Numbered from the stretch's first letter, positions 27,290-36,781 are shown. The stretch: 64,000 nucleotides of DNA from Mucilaginibacter saanensis (GCF_014200575.1 NZ_JACHBZ010000017.1:62001-126000), one strand, 5' to 3'. Made by a program: numbers and translations. The notes: generated from the letters alone by a model not told the origin.

Positions 27290-30200
27290 TTAAAAACTCA
27301 CATTGGCACCTATAGTGAAAATGCGGGTTTGAGGATAAGACTCGGCCCTGGTTTGGTCTATCGTTTGCTCCGGATCATACCCTTTAAACTTGGTGAACGT
27401 AAATGCATTCTGCACATTTCCATAAATTCTGAAGTTGCTGATCTTCATTCGCTGCAGTAATTTTGCAGGCAGGGTATAGCCCAGTTCAATACTTTTAACA
27501 CGCAGATAAGAGGCATTTTCCATATAATAGGATGACGCTATGGTTCTTCTGGCATCATCTAATGTTAAGCGCGGAATGTTGGTGTTGGTATGGTCTGGTG
27601 TCCACCTGTTCAACCACCAGATTCCGGTATTGCTAAATCCCGAAAACTCTTCAAAAATTTCAAGACTCTGGTAACCATTAATACCCTGTACCCCCTGAAG
27701 GAATAATGTAAAATCAAACCCTTTCCAGGCCAGGTTCATTTGTGCCGAATAGGCTATATCAGGAAATTGCTTGCCAATAATGGTGCGATCTTTATCCATC
27801 GATACTTTGCCATCACCGTTAAGATCGGCAAACTTCAAATCGCCAGGTACTGCCGAATAATTATCAACCGATACTACACCCGGTTTTAAAACATACTGCC
27901 TGCTTCCAGGAGCTACAGACGGATCGCTGTTGTTTTGCCAGGTAAAGTCAGACACCTGGTACAAACCAGCTACTTTGTAACCATAAAATGCATTCACCGG
28001 GCTGCCTTCAACCAGGGCCTTTACACCGTTAATGATCGGGCTTGTGCCATACAAATCTGTTACTTTATTGGTAATGTGCGATATATTCATGGTAACATTC
28101 AGCTTCATTTGGTTATCAAAAACCTTTTTATACGAAGCCATAAACTCAATACCTTGATTTTTTACTTTACCAACGTTTTGAAAAGGTGGCGCATAGGCTC
28201 CCATGGTTATAGGGATTGGAACCTGCAGTAGTATGTTATCGGTATATTTCCAGAAATAATCGGCTGTTATGGTAAAATTATTAAAGAGCGATGCATCAAC
28301 ACCAATGTTGGTTTGCGTGGTAGTTTCCCAGGTAGTATTTACGTTCGCCAGCGAAGTCATGGCTACGCCCGGGGCCAATGTTCCGCCTAATGAATAATTT
28401 TGGCCTGATGATAATACCTGACTGGAAGCATACCTGGAGTTAATGTTCTGGTTACCCAATTTACCCCATGACCCCCTGATTTTAAGATTACTGAGCCATG
28501 AAATACCTTTCATAAAATCTTCCTGCCCAAGCCGCCAGCCAGCCGAGAACGATGGAAATGCCCCCCACTGGTTGCCTTTGGCAAAACGAGACGAACCGTC
28601 GCGGCGAATGTTGGCTTCAAACAAATATTTGTCGGCATAGGAATATCCTAACCTGCCGAAAAAGGATTCCAGACCCAGAGCGTTGGCGCTACTGTTATTT
28701 GTTTGGGTTGAGGCATCTCCTAAGGCAATTTCCTGTTGCGTGTTATTCACAAAACCACTGCGGTAGGCGCTCACAGAATTAGAATCAAACTCCTCCTGAG
28801 AGTATCCGGCTAAAGCATTTAAACTATGTTTCCCGAAGGTTTTCACATAGCGGAGCAAAGCGGTAAGCTGGGTTTGCGTATCCTGCGAATTAAAGTCGGT
28901 AAGATTGGCTACGTTTACATTGTAACCGCCGCCAAGTTTGGCAGTAGTAAAATTTGGATTGAAGGATTTAGTATGATTCTGTGTCCAGCTGTAGCCGTAT
29001 GAAAGCTCGGCCGTTAAACCATTTACTATGGTATAGTTAGCTCCAAATATGGTATTAACCTGATTTTTAAGGTTGGTGCTTAAACTTCCCGCCATAATTT
29101 CGCCATAGTAATTGTTTTCACCATTCACAGCTACATAGTCGCCGGCTGCATTTTTTAACGGCCATATTGGTGCGTTGTTGGCATACCATTTAGCCTGCCA
29201 TTCATTAGTGGATGATTGTGTGGTTCCTTTGCTGCCAAATATATTAGCAGACAATTTAAGCCGGTTATCTTTTAAAAAGTAGGCATCTAAGTTTGACCTG
29301 AAAGTATACCGGTTATAGTTATTACCCACCAAAATACCATCCTGATCAAGGTATCCGAGCATGAAAGCGTAATTAAGGTTATCGCTTCCGCCTGAAAGGT
29401 TCAGGTGATGGTTTTGCATATTGGCTTTATTGTAAAAAACCTTCAAATAGTTGGTGTTGGGATATAAAATATCTGAACCATTGCCATATTTTTCTATCTG
29501 GTCGGCAGTGTATTTTGCCTGCATTCCGGTGTTAATAGCAGCTTCATTATATAAAGTGGCGTATTGTACCGAGTTCATGGTTTTAGGTAATGCCGTGGGG
29601 TCCTGCACTCCCCAATAGGTATCATAGGATAGTTTCATTTTTTTGTTACTACCCCGCTTGGTGGTAACAATAATTACCCCGTTTGCCGCCCTGCTACCAT
29701 ATATAGCCGCAGATGCCGCATCTTTAAGTACCGAGAACGATTGTATATCAGCAGGGTTTACATCATCCATATTACCGGGTAATCCGTCAATAAGCACCAA
29801 AGGATCGCTATTATTAAGCGTTCCTACACCTCTGATATTAATTACGGCACCATCGCCGCCCGCTTTACCAGATGCCTGCAAGGCATAAACGCCCGGTACT
29901 TGCCCTTCCAGGGCCGCGCTTGAACTTGTAATAGGCCTTGACCCCAGGTCCTCCATATTAACGGTATTGACAGCCCCGGTAAGGTTTACCTTTTTCTCTG
30001 TACCGTAACCCACTACAACCACCTCATTTAAATCTTTCGGGGCTTCCTTTAAATGGATGCTTAGTACATCCCGGCCATTAGTTAAAACCTCCTGCGAGTT
30101 AAAACCTACAAAACTGATAACCAACGTGCTGTTGGCATCCGGAATCTCCAGCGTAAATTTACCGTTAACATCGGTAACAGTACCTGTAGTGGTGCCTTTG

Positions 30201-30661
30201 AGCTTGATGGTTACGCCCGGAAGCGGGATACCTTTTTCGTCGGTTACAACTCCCTGTACCTTTTGCAATACCAAATTATTATTGGCATTAGGATCAAGCA
30301 GGTCAGTTGCCTTTTTAACCAAAATGGTGCGGTTAATAATTTTGTAGGTAAACGCCGTGTTTTTAAAACATTGGTCAAGTGCCTGCTCAACAGAAACATT
30401 AGTTAACTCTAAGTTTACGTTGCGCGAAGATGACAGATCATTTATTTTGAAAAGAAAATGGTAACTGCTTTGATCTTCAATTAATTGAAGAACCTTTTCT
30501 ATCGAAATATTTTTTTGACGTATAGTCACCTGCTGGCTAAAACTCTTGGCACTCACTTGTACAAATGCTGCAATCAGGAAAATAGCAGTGAGTTTCATGG
30601 TTAATATTATTGAGGTACAATCAGGCCATACCACAGGCGTGGCCTTATGATTTAATTTCAT
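27290..30661 (-). CDS. SusC/RagA TonB-linked outer-membrane transporter with STN domain
   Basis: 1123 residues. The N-terminal signal region includes MKLTAIFLIAAFVQVSAKSF (a second Met at about 22 may be the true start). The STN domain follows (about 48-118, ISIEKVLQLIEDQSSYHFLF), then the carboxypeptidase-like domain (about 135-215, GVVTDEKGIPLPGVTIKLKG), the TonB plug (SVLKDAASAAIYGSRAANGV) and a barrel ending in GANVSF. The STN domain links it to the FecR/sigma pair transcribed just before it. It imports the oligosaccharide processed by the locus, probably a GH5 product. Confidence 0.95.
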   Translation of the reverse strand: MKLNHKATPVVWPDCTSIILTMKLTAIFLIAAFVQVSAKSFSQQVTIRQKNISIEKVLQLIEDQSSYHFLFKINDLSSSRNVNLELTNVSVEQALDQCFKNTAFTYKIINRTILVKKATDLLDPNANNNLVLQKVQGVVTDEKGIPLPGVTIKLKGTTTGTVTDVNGKFTLEIPDANSTLVISFVGFNSQEVLTNGRDVLSIHLKEAPKDLNEVVVVGYGTEKKVNLTGAVNTVNMEDLGSRPITSSSAALEGQVPGVYALQASGKAGGDGAVINIRGVGTLNNSDPLVLIDGLPGNMDDVNPADIQSFSVLKDAASAAIYGSRAANGVIIVTTKRGSNKKMKLSYDTYWGVQDPTALPKTMNSVQYATLYNEAAINTGMQAKYTADQIEKYGNGSDILYPNTNYLKVFYNKANMQNHHLNLSGGSDNLNYAFMLGYLDQDGILVGNNYNRYTFRSNLDAYFLKDNRLKLSANIFGSKGTTQSSTNEWQAKWYANNAPIWPLKNAAGDYVAVNGENNYYGEIMAGSLSTNLKNQVNTIFGANYTIVNGLTAELSYGYSWTQNHTKSFNPNFTTAKLGGGYNVNVANLTDFNSQDTQTQLTALLRYVKTFGKHSLNALAGYSQEEFDSNSVSAYRSGFVNNTQQEIALGDASTQTNNSSANALGLESFFGRLGYSYADKYLFEANIRRDGSSRFAKGNQWGAFPSFSAGWRLGQEDFMKGISWLSNLKIRGSWGKLGNQNINSRYASSQVLSSGQNYSLGGTLAPGVAMTSLANVNTTWETTTQTNIGVDASLFNNFTITADYFWKYTDNILLQVPIPITMGAYAPPFQNVGKVKNQGIEFMASYKKVFDNQMKLNVTMNISHITNKVTDLYGTSPIINGVKALVEGSPVNAFYGYKVAGLYQVSDFTWQNNSDPSVAPGSRQYVLKPGVVSVDNYSAVPGDLKFADLNGDGKVSMDKDRTIIGKQFPDIAYSAQMNLAWKGFDFTLFLQGVQGINGYQSLEIFEEFSGFSNTGIWWLNRWTPDHTNTNIPRLTLDDARRTIASSYYMENASYLRVKSIELGYTLPAKLLQRMKISNFRIYGNVQNAFTFTKFKGYDPEQTIDQTRAESYPQTRIFTIGANVSF

Positions 30662-30933
30662 ATTTTTGTAATGTTTGGGTAAGTAATAATGTCAATTGGT
30701 CAATTGGTTTAGGTACCCAAATGCTGCCGGGAAGTGGTTCGAACACTTTTCGGCTTTTTTATAAAATACAAGATCAAGGGATCTGGCTATTATAAAGAAG
30801 GGGACCTATTGAAGCGGGACTAAATTTGTATTTCTTCTCTCATAAGCTTATTATTTTAGGTTAAAAATCAGGTTTTTATAATTTTATTATATTGGTTTTA
30901 GTAGCTTCTGCTTGCTTGAAAATCCATTTCACC

Positions 30934-32154
30934 TCAATCTTTTATGGTCAGGTTTTTACCATCAAGCGTATAATTCACGCCCATATACTTTATCATGGTA
31001 AGCATTTCAGAAAGGTTTACATTCCGGGATATCCTCCCTTTATATAAGATATGGGTGGGCGCGCCGGCATAAATAACATTAATATCATACCACCTGGCAG
31101 CCTGCCGCATAATTGATGTGATATCGGCCCTGTTAAATTCAAAAATCCCATTTTTCCAAGCCACCGCTTCTTCTACATTTACATCTACGGCAATTTTCAT
31201 TTCATCACGTTCATTCAACAAGGCCTGCTCACCGGGCTTTAAAGTACCAACAGCTTGTTTGCCCTTTATTTTTACTGAACCCTCCAACAGGGTTGTTTTA
31301 GAAAATGCCTCGTCGGGATAATCATTTACATTAAAATGTGTACCTAAAACGGTGACTTCGGCCCTGGTTGATTTTACAATAAATGGCTTCGCGGGATTCT
31401 TAGCTACTTCAAAATAGGCCTCTCCGCTGATCTCTACCAGTCGTGTGTTGCCACTAAAACTGGTCGGAAACCTTAAATGCGACAAGGCGTTTAGCCACAC
31501 TTTAGTTCCGTCGGGCAAAATTACCTCATACTGGCCCCCTTTAGGCGTGTTGATGGTATTCAGTTTGGTATTGCCCGGGATAGCATTATCAATACCGGCT
31601 TTATAAACAAGCAGCCCTTCTGTAGTTTTAGATACCTTCACATTCCCTTGCCTGGTTAACAACCCCTTTTTTGCATTATTCAAAATAATTGTAGAACCAT
31701 CAGCAAGCGTCAATACCGCATTATTACCTCCGGGACGAATATCATGCAGTTGTGTTTTTACTGTTTCAGGTACTACCTTATCCCGGGTAAGTACGGAATA
31801 GAGTGAAAAGCATATCATCAGCATAATGGAAGCTGCTATTGCAATTTTAGGCCATAGCCTATACGTTTTACCTCCAACGTTTTGCTCTGCCGGGTTAGCT
31901 TCTTCCAGCAGCTGTTGTTGCCGAACGGTATTAACATCAAACTGTACTACATTATCGCCATTGCCTATTTCGCTTATAATTTGTGCAAATAGTTTTTCCT
32001 TAACAAAGTCTTTCTCATCATTGGAGAGCCCCACAAGACTTTCAGGGGTACTGTCAAATGATCTGAACCATTGATATACCTCTTTGATCTCGTCAGGCGT
32101 ACAATTTCCAGACAGATATCTTTCAATCACTTCAACTGAAATATTTTTTTCCAT
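30934..32154 (-). CDS. FecR family anti-sigma factor
   Basis: 406 residues: a cytoplasmic sigma-binding part (about 1-100), one TM helix (IAIAASIMLMICFSLYSVL, about 104-122), a FecR domain (GGQYEVILPDGTKVWLNALS, GEAYFEVAKNPAKPFIVKS) and DUF4974 at the end (YMGVNYTLDGKNLTIKD). It is larger than its counterpart in the other operon because of an added segment between the TM helix and the FecR domain that looks like a partial duplication of the FecR start (GGNNAVLTLADGSTIILNNA). Confidence 0.92.
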   Translation of the reverse strand: MEKNISVEVIERYLSGNCTPDEIKEVYQWFRSFDSTPESLVGLSNDEKDFVKEKLFAQIISEIGNGDNVVQFDVNTVRQQQLLEEANPAEQNVGGKTYRLWPKIAIAASIMLMICFSLYSVLTRDKVVPETVKTQLHDIRPGGNNAVLTLADGSTIILNNAKKGLLTRQGNVKVSKTTEGLLVYKAGIDNAIPGNTKLNTINTPKGGQYEVILPDGTKVWLNALSHLRFPTSFSGNTRLVEISGEAYFEVAKNPAKPFIVKSTRAEVTVLGTHFNVNDYPDEAFSKTTLLEGSVKIKGKQAVGTLKPGEQALLNERDEMKIAVDVNVEEAVAWKNGIFEFNRADITSIMRQAARWYDINVIYAGAPTHILYKGRISRNVNLSEMLTMIKYMGVNYTLDGKNLTIKD

Positions 32155-32313
32155 GAAAAAGACTTATTAAAAATGGATTACTCTTGGTTTATATAAGTGA
32201 AGTCAATCAAAATAGCCGTACCCCCCAAATAAATTTGAAAAAAAATTATTTTACTAAAAACGAGCAAGGGCGGCAGGTATCGCGACCAAAGTAACTGGAG
32301 CAATAAACAGGAG

Positions 32314-32904
32314 TTATATCCGATCCCTGAATACCAGGAGGGCAAGCAGCAGCGAACTTTTCAGATTGGCACGCAGATAGCGAATGGCGTTGGTGATATG
32401 GTTTTCGACAGTTTTTTCAGATATATTTAAGATACCGGCAATTTCCTTATTTGATTTATTACCCTTGCGGCTAAGTTCAAAAACCGAGCAGCAACGTACG
32501 GGAAGTTTCTCCAGCTCTTTATCAATAATGCTTTGCAGATCATTTAAATGCACCATATCCTCGGTTGAATTGTCCAGTTGTTCTTCAACGGGGGTATATG
32601 ATAACTGTAAATACTGATTTTTGAGCGCTTCCCTTTTTAAATGATTGATGATCAAATAGCTGATTGATGAAAAAAGGTAGGCTTTTAAGGATTCGTTAAT
32701 TTTAATAGTCGCCCTGTTTTGCCAAAATTTGGTGAAAAAATTTTGTACAATTTCTTCAGAAGCCTCTTTACATCTAAGCCTTTTATTAGTAAAAACATAT
32801 AATTTATACCAATATCGGTTATATATCTCTTTAAATGCTACAAGTTCATCACTTTGGATTAAATCCGTAAGTTCTTCATCTGAAAGTTGGGGATACGCTT
32901 TCAT
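32314..32904 (-). CDS. ECF RNA polymerase sigma factor (PUL-associated)
   Basis: 196 residues. Region 2 is at about 15-85 (SDELVAFKEIYNRYWYKLYVF ... EIVQNFFTKFW) and region 4 at about 120-180, with NKEIAGILNISEKTVENHITNAIRYL. It is the first gene of the leftward locus. The FecR gene begins 159 bp downstream. It should activate the SusC/SusD/GH5 genes when the transporter signals substrate. Confidence 0.92.
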   Translation of the reverse strand: MKAYPQLSDEELTDLIQSDELVAFKEIYNRYWYKLYVFTNKRLRCKEASEEIVQNFFTKFWQNRATIKINESLKAYLFSSISYLIINHLKREALKNQYLQLSYTPVEEQLDNSTEDMVHLNDLQSIIDKELEKLPVRCCSVFELSRKGNKSNKEIAGILNISEKTVENHITNAIRYLRANLKSSLLLALLVFRDRI

Positions 32905-33354
32905 TTAGTGTTTATCCGCTTGTTTTGAAGCGCTGTTTAAATTAATCGGTCTGTCGAAGGTCTATAATTAATTTCAATATTTAATAAACTTCTAAATTTT
33001 AATCTGAAATGACCGGGCATCGGTTAACGATCTGGGGTTTTTAGTTTGCTAAACAGGTTGAATTTCGTGGCACCCCTCCTTTATTTTTAATGTTGATACA
33101 AAGAAACAGGGAAACTGTGTTGCGCACTTGTGAAGATGGAATTATGTTGCGTAATACCCTTTTTATTTACTTCAAAATATTGGCGGATGACCTTTTTGGG
33201 TGTCAAATTCGTGTTAGGTACAAGCACACGCGGTATGTGGATTGGGTATACGCAAGTTAAAAACTTACCTTTATTTTACAACGAGTCACAGACTTGCGGC
33301 AGCGGGTAAAATTACATATTCGAAAAAGTTTGAATTGCATTAAATCAAATTCGG
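32905..33354. other. Intergenic, divergent promoter region
   Basis: About 450 bases between the sigma gene and the decayed ADP-ribosylglycohydrolase fragment. It must include the sigma gene promoter. No repeat, RNA or coding signature was recognised, and no readable trace of the missing N-terminal part of the glycohydrolase was found. Confidence 0.45.
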
Positions 33355-33573
33355 AGCAGCGATACCTTGGAAGTCAGTATCTTGTGCCTGCTAAGTACCG
33401 ACAACTATAATGATGCCATTTTAAAAGCTGTTAATTTTAGACAGGATACGGACACAACAGATGCGGTAATCGTCTTGCAGGATTGTTACATAGGTATAAA
33501 TTGGTTAAACCAACTCGCCCACAAAGATGATATCGAAGATCTTGCGGGGAGAATGCTTGGAGCTTTGCAATAA
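33355..33573 (+). pseudogene. ADP-ribosylglycohydrolase, C-terminal remnant
   Basis: The frame from about 33355 reads SSDTLEVSILCLLSTDNYND, then DTDTTDAV and WLNQLAHKDDIEDLAGRM. This is the order of the C-terminal end of DraG/Tri1-type ADP-ribosylglycohydrolases, including the DTDT metal-binding motif. A stop codon lies just upstream at 33331-33333. The N-terminal two thirds, with the other metal ligands, is absent. The glycine-rich segment after DTDTT is replaced by VIVLQDCYIG, consistent with a small deletion or frameshift. It cannot be an active enzyme. Confidence 0.75.
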
Positions 33574-33592
33574 ACAATAAAGTGATAGTAAT

Positions 33593-34351
33593 ATGGGCTT
33601 ACTTGATTTTTTTAAAAAGAAGACGACTAATATCCACCAGCCTGAACAACAAACCAATACACCTCCGCTTAACAAAAACTGGCGTGTGCTGAATGTATTT
33701 GAGGCCAGGCTTAGCGAAATGGGGTATAGTGTTAAAAGGCATACACAATATCTGACTCTTATTGTAGATGATGAATTAGAAATAAGTTTTATGATAGTGG
33801 AAAACCCCGGTAACCACCCCTCTCTAATGCATTTAACGGTTTCTGCATCACATCCAAAATATTTCCAAAAAGGGGTAATTGAGAATGTTGTGGGTACCGG
33901 TTATTCTCTTGAAAATCAGGCAAACTCTGCTTTAAACAATTACATCAACTCAACATTCCTAACAATAATTGAGAGCTTTTCAGATAGGCACAATCCCAAC
34001 CTTGATTTCACGACAACTGTTAACGGCAAAGTGGTGTTATGGCATCCAAAATTGGGAAGCCTATGTACTCAGGGTCAATGGAATGAAAATCCACCAGACG
34101 AACTTTTTTTTGATTTATTAAAAGACAAAATTCCGGATCAACTGACTTCCAATAAAATAAACTGGTTAAAGATTTACATCTCTAAAAGAGCCAATGGCGA
34201 AATTATTGGGGAATGTCTTTTTAACAATGATCCTTGGGAAGCCGCTTCCAACGAAATTTTCAATTATGCAAAGACTTGGGAAATGCGAGGTGAATTTCAT
34301 GGGCTGAAACAATTTATCATGTTTAGGCGATGTGACGCTTCTGATATTTAA
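33593..34351 (+). CDS. DUF6348-like protein
   Basis: 252-residue soluble protein starting MGLLDFFKKK. It has an alpha-beta pattern with LTLIVDDELEISFMIVENPG, a middle FTTTVNGKVVLWHPKLGSL and a C-terminal IYISKRANGEIIGECLFNN ... WEMRGEFHGLKQFIMFRRC. The layout resembles the DUF6348 group; the assignment is from memory and uncertain. No catalytic motif or membrane segment was seen. It starts 19 bp after the glycohydrolase remnant, so the two may once have been an operon. An immunity-type role is possible but unproven. Confidence 0.7.
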   Translation: MGLLDFFKKKTTNIHQPEQQTNTPPLNKNWRVLNVFEARLSEMGYSVKRHTQYLTLIVDDELEISFMIVENPGNHPSLMHLTVSASHPKYFQKGVIENVVGTGYSLENQANSALNNYINSTFLTIIESFSDRHNPNLDFTTTVNGKVVLWHPKLGSLCTQGQWNENPPDELFFDLLKDKIPDQLTSNKINWLKIYISKRANGEIIGECLFNNDPWEAASNEIFNYAKTWEMRGEFHGLKQFIMFRRCDASDI

Positions 34352-34635
34352 TATAAAATTCTATCTTTGTATCAATTCCTGATTTGTTAATCTTTTAAAT
34401 ATCAAGGAATCATGACAGAGCAACGCTACATATCGCCCCTTTCGCTCATTGCCTAATTAGGCAGGCAAATCCTGTATTTTATTAAATAATTAAATGGTTG
34501 CATGGAAAATCTGTGCATTATTTTGCCTGCCTCTAATTTCATTGGATTTTTTCTGAGCACTATAAAAGGGTATATCCTTACTCAAGGACGAACGGAGATC
34601 AACAATCAAATTCAAAAAAATCAAATATACATGTG
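34352..34635 (+). promoter_or_regulatory. Structured leader region before rtcB-prfH, with a 14-codon uORF
   Basis: A short frame at 34412-34456 (MTEQRYISPLSLIA) has AAGGA upstream of its ATG. Its stop lies in the perfect palindrome TGCCTAATTAGGCA (34450-34463). GGCAGGCAAA (34460-34469) can instead pair with TTTGCCTGCC (34522-34531). The two pairings share bases and exclude each other, as in attenuators. No regulator is known here; the arrangement is read from sequence and the role is inferred. Confidence 0.4.
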
Positions 34636-34755
34636 ATGAACACACATGAACGGCCGTGCCGTATCAAACCGGCGCGCCCCGCCAAATACATTAACAAATT
34701 TAAAAACATACCCAGGTATAGCTCAAAAGAAGCTTACCTGAAATTAGAAACATAA
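34636..34755 (+). CDS. Possible 39-residue basic peptide before rtcB
   Basis: ATG at 34636 to TAA at 34753-34755, 5 bp before the rtcB start. The peptide begins MNTHERPCRIKPARP, ends SSKEAYLKLET, and is rich in Lys and Arg. The position is that of a translationally coupled small gene, but no family was recognised and no good ribosome site is visible. It may be a chance frame in the leader. Confidence 0.3.
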   Translation: MNTHERPCRIKPARPAKYINKFKNIPRYSSKEAYLKLET

Positions 34756-34760
34756 CCCAC

Positions 34761-36161
34761 ATGGGCAATTTACGAACAAAAGATTTAAGTAAAATAGGTT
34801 ACCATAATGATCAGCTGCGAAGTTTGGTTATTGGCATAGCCGCTAAAAACTTCAAGCACCACAGTAAGCAGCAATTGCTGGATATGCTGGTGAATATTAA
34901 GAACAACCCGGAAGCATTTCTGGATAATGAATTAACAAGCAAAATAGCCGAAAAGGTGATCGGCAAAACGGATGCGCCATTGTTTAAAACGTTTGAGTTA
35001 CGGGATGAGCCCGTTTATTGCAAAACTTACGGAGGCAAGGGCATTGAGCAATCGGCTAAAAAACAAATGGAACTGGCTAATTTGCTGCCCGTAAGTATAC
35101 AAGGCGCACTCATGCCCGATGCGCATATGGGCTTTGGCCTGCCTATTGGCGGCGTGCTGGCCACGGAAAACGCGGTAATCCCTTATGCGGTAGGTATGGA
35201 TATTGGCTGCCGCATGGCACTGTCTGTTATTGATGAGAGCGATGGTTTCCTGAAGCGGTTTGAATACCAGATTAAGCAGGCCCTGAAAAACCATACCCAT
35301 TTCGGTATGGAGGGAGGACTGGAGATCAGGCAGGAACATGAGGTTTTGGATAGCCCCATGTTTAACCAAATTCCATTTTTGAAACCCTTGCGCAGTAAGG
35401 CGGTAAGGCAATTAGGTACATCGGGTAACGGCAACCACTTTGTGGAGTTTGGCGAGATAGAGCTTTTAGCTGATAACAGTTTATGTTTACCGGCCAAAAA
35501 GTATACGGCTTTACTAACACACTCCGGCAGCCGCGGATTAGGCTCGGCTATTGCACGGCACTATACGCAGATAGCCATGAATACCTGCAAGCTGCCGCAA
35601 CATGCACAGCAACTGGCCTGGCTGGATATGAACAGCGAGGCCGGGCAGGAGTACTGGCTCACCATGACTTTGGCTGGTGATTATGCTAAAGCCTGTCACG
35701 AGCGCATCCATGCCAACTTATTAAATGCTTTAGGTTTAAAAGCTTTGCACGTGGTACAGAACCATCACAATTTTGCCTGGAAGGATCAACTGGCCGATGG
35801 TCGCAATGTGATCATCCACCGTAAGGGAGCAACACCTGCGCATAAAGGCGAATTGGGCATCATCCCCGGCAGCATGACCACACCTGCTTACCTCGTATCG
35901 GGCAAGGGCATACCTGATGCTTTATGCTCGGCATCGCACGGTGCAGGCCGGGCCATGAGCAGGCAAAAGGCTAAGGACAGCATGACGGTATCGGCCATGA
36001 AGAATCTGCTAACCAATGCAGGTGTTACCTTAATCGGCGGCACGGTTGAAGAAAACCCATCGGCATATAAGGATATTGAAACGGTAATTGCTGCTCAGCA
36101 TGACCTGGTTGATATTCAAGGCAAGTTTTATCCGCGTATTGTTAGAATGAATAAGGAGTAG
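34761..36161 (+). CDS. rtcB: RtcB family RNA ligase, paired with PrfH
   Basis: 466-residue GTP- and Mn-dependent 3'-phosphate RNA ligase. Conserved metal and active-site motifs are seen: PDAHMGFG (Asp120, His122), GMDIGC (Asp147, Cys150), GNGNHFVEFG, HSGSRGLGS, QNHHNFAW, IHRKGATPA and ASHGAGRAMSR. His393 in the last motif corresponds to the guanylylated His of characterised RtcB. The N-terminal about 90 residues (LSKIGYHNDQL ... ELRDEPVYCKTYGG) differ from E. coli RtcB and match the PrfH-linked RtcB2 type. The stop is 2 bp before the prfH ATG, so the two should be made together. Confidence 0.92.
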   Translation: MGNLRTKDLSKIGYHNDQLRSLVIGIAAKNFKHHSKQQLLDMLVNIKNNPEAFLDNELTSKIAEKVIGKTDAPLFKTFELRDEPVYCKTYGGKGIEQSAKKQMELANLLPVSIQGALMPDAHMGFGLPIGGVLATENAVIPYAVGMDIGCRMALSVIDESDGFLKRFEYQIKQALKNHTHFGMEGGLEIRQEHEVLDSPMFNQIPFLKPLRSKAVRQLGTSGNGNHFVEFGEIELLADNSLCLPAKKYTALLTHSGSRGLGSAIARHYTQIAMNTCKLPQHAQQLAWLDMNSEAGQEYWLTMTLAGDYAKACHERIHANLLNALGLKALHVVQNHHNFAWKDQLADGRNVIIHRKGATPAHKGELGIIPGSMTTPAYLVSGKGIPDALCSASHGAGRAMSRQKAKDSMTVSAMKNLLTNAGVTLIGGTVEENPSAYKDIETVIAAQHDLVDIQGKFYPRIVRMNKE

Positions 36162-36163
36162 TG

Positions 36164-36781
36164 ATGAAAAAGATGGCAATACAAATTACCGCAGGCAAAG
36201 GCCCGGCAGAATGCTGCCGGGTTGTAGCCTGCGTACAAAGCCTGATGATAAAGCAAGCCAAACAACAAGGCATTCAAATGAAAGTGCTGGAAAATAAGGC
36301 TGGTGAGTTGAACGGCACGTTACTATCTGCTACAATGATGACTACAGGCGATAACCTGGATATGTTTATAAAAGAATGGACAGGCACTATACAGTGGATA
36401 GCGCAAAGTCCGTATCGTAAATATCACAAGCGCAAAAACTGGTTTGTGGGCGTAGCCGCTTTTGATGTGAAGGAGCTGATGCAATGGAACCCTAAGGATG
36501 TTAAGCTGGAAACCTGCCGTTCATCCGGACCAGGCGGGCAAAATGTAAACAAAGTGGAAACTGCCGTTCGCGGAACACACCTTCCATCGGGATTACAAGT
36601 AATGGCAATGGATACCCGGTCGCAACTGGAAAATAAGAACCTTTGTATGGTCCGGCTCGAGGCCAAAATATTGGTTTGGCAAACCGAACAACTGGTGGCG
36701 CAGCAGCAAAACCAATGGCAGGAGCATAATGCATTAGAGCGGGGTAATCCGGTTAAAACCATAAAGGCAGACCTGTTTTAA
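36164..36781 (+). CDS. prfH: Peptide chain release factor-like protein PrfH
   Basis: 205 residues with the GGQ motif (SGPGGQNVNKVET, 124-126) that triggers peptidyl-tRNA hydrolysis. It lacks the stop-codon recognition domain of RF1/RF2, as in the PrfH family. The N-terminal MAIQITAGKGPAECCRVVA is typical of PrfH. PrfH enzymes act with RtcB2 on ribosomes whose 16S rRNA has been cut in the decoding centre: PrfH frees the stalled peptide and the ligase reseals the RNA. ATG 36164 is preferred over the overlapping GTG 36161 because AAGGAG (36153-36158) is well spaced to it. Confidence 0.9.
   Translation: MKKMAIQITAGKGPAECCRVVACVQSLMIKQAKQQGIQMKVLENKAGELNGTLLSATMMTTGDNLDMFIKEWTGTIQWIAQSPYRKYHKRKNWFVGVAAFDVKELMQWNPKDVKLETCRSSGPGGQNVNKVETAVRGTHLPSGLQVMAMDTRSQLENKNLCMVRLEAKILVWQTEQLVAQQQNQWQEHNALERGNPVKTIKADLF

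Noticed and set aside
34998..35411. 137-codon frame opposite rtcB
   Set aside because: Overlaps conserved RtcB motifs; chance antisense frame.
36424..36762. 112-codon frame opposite prfH
   Set aside because: Shadow of the GGQ region in the other strand.
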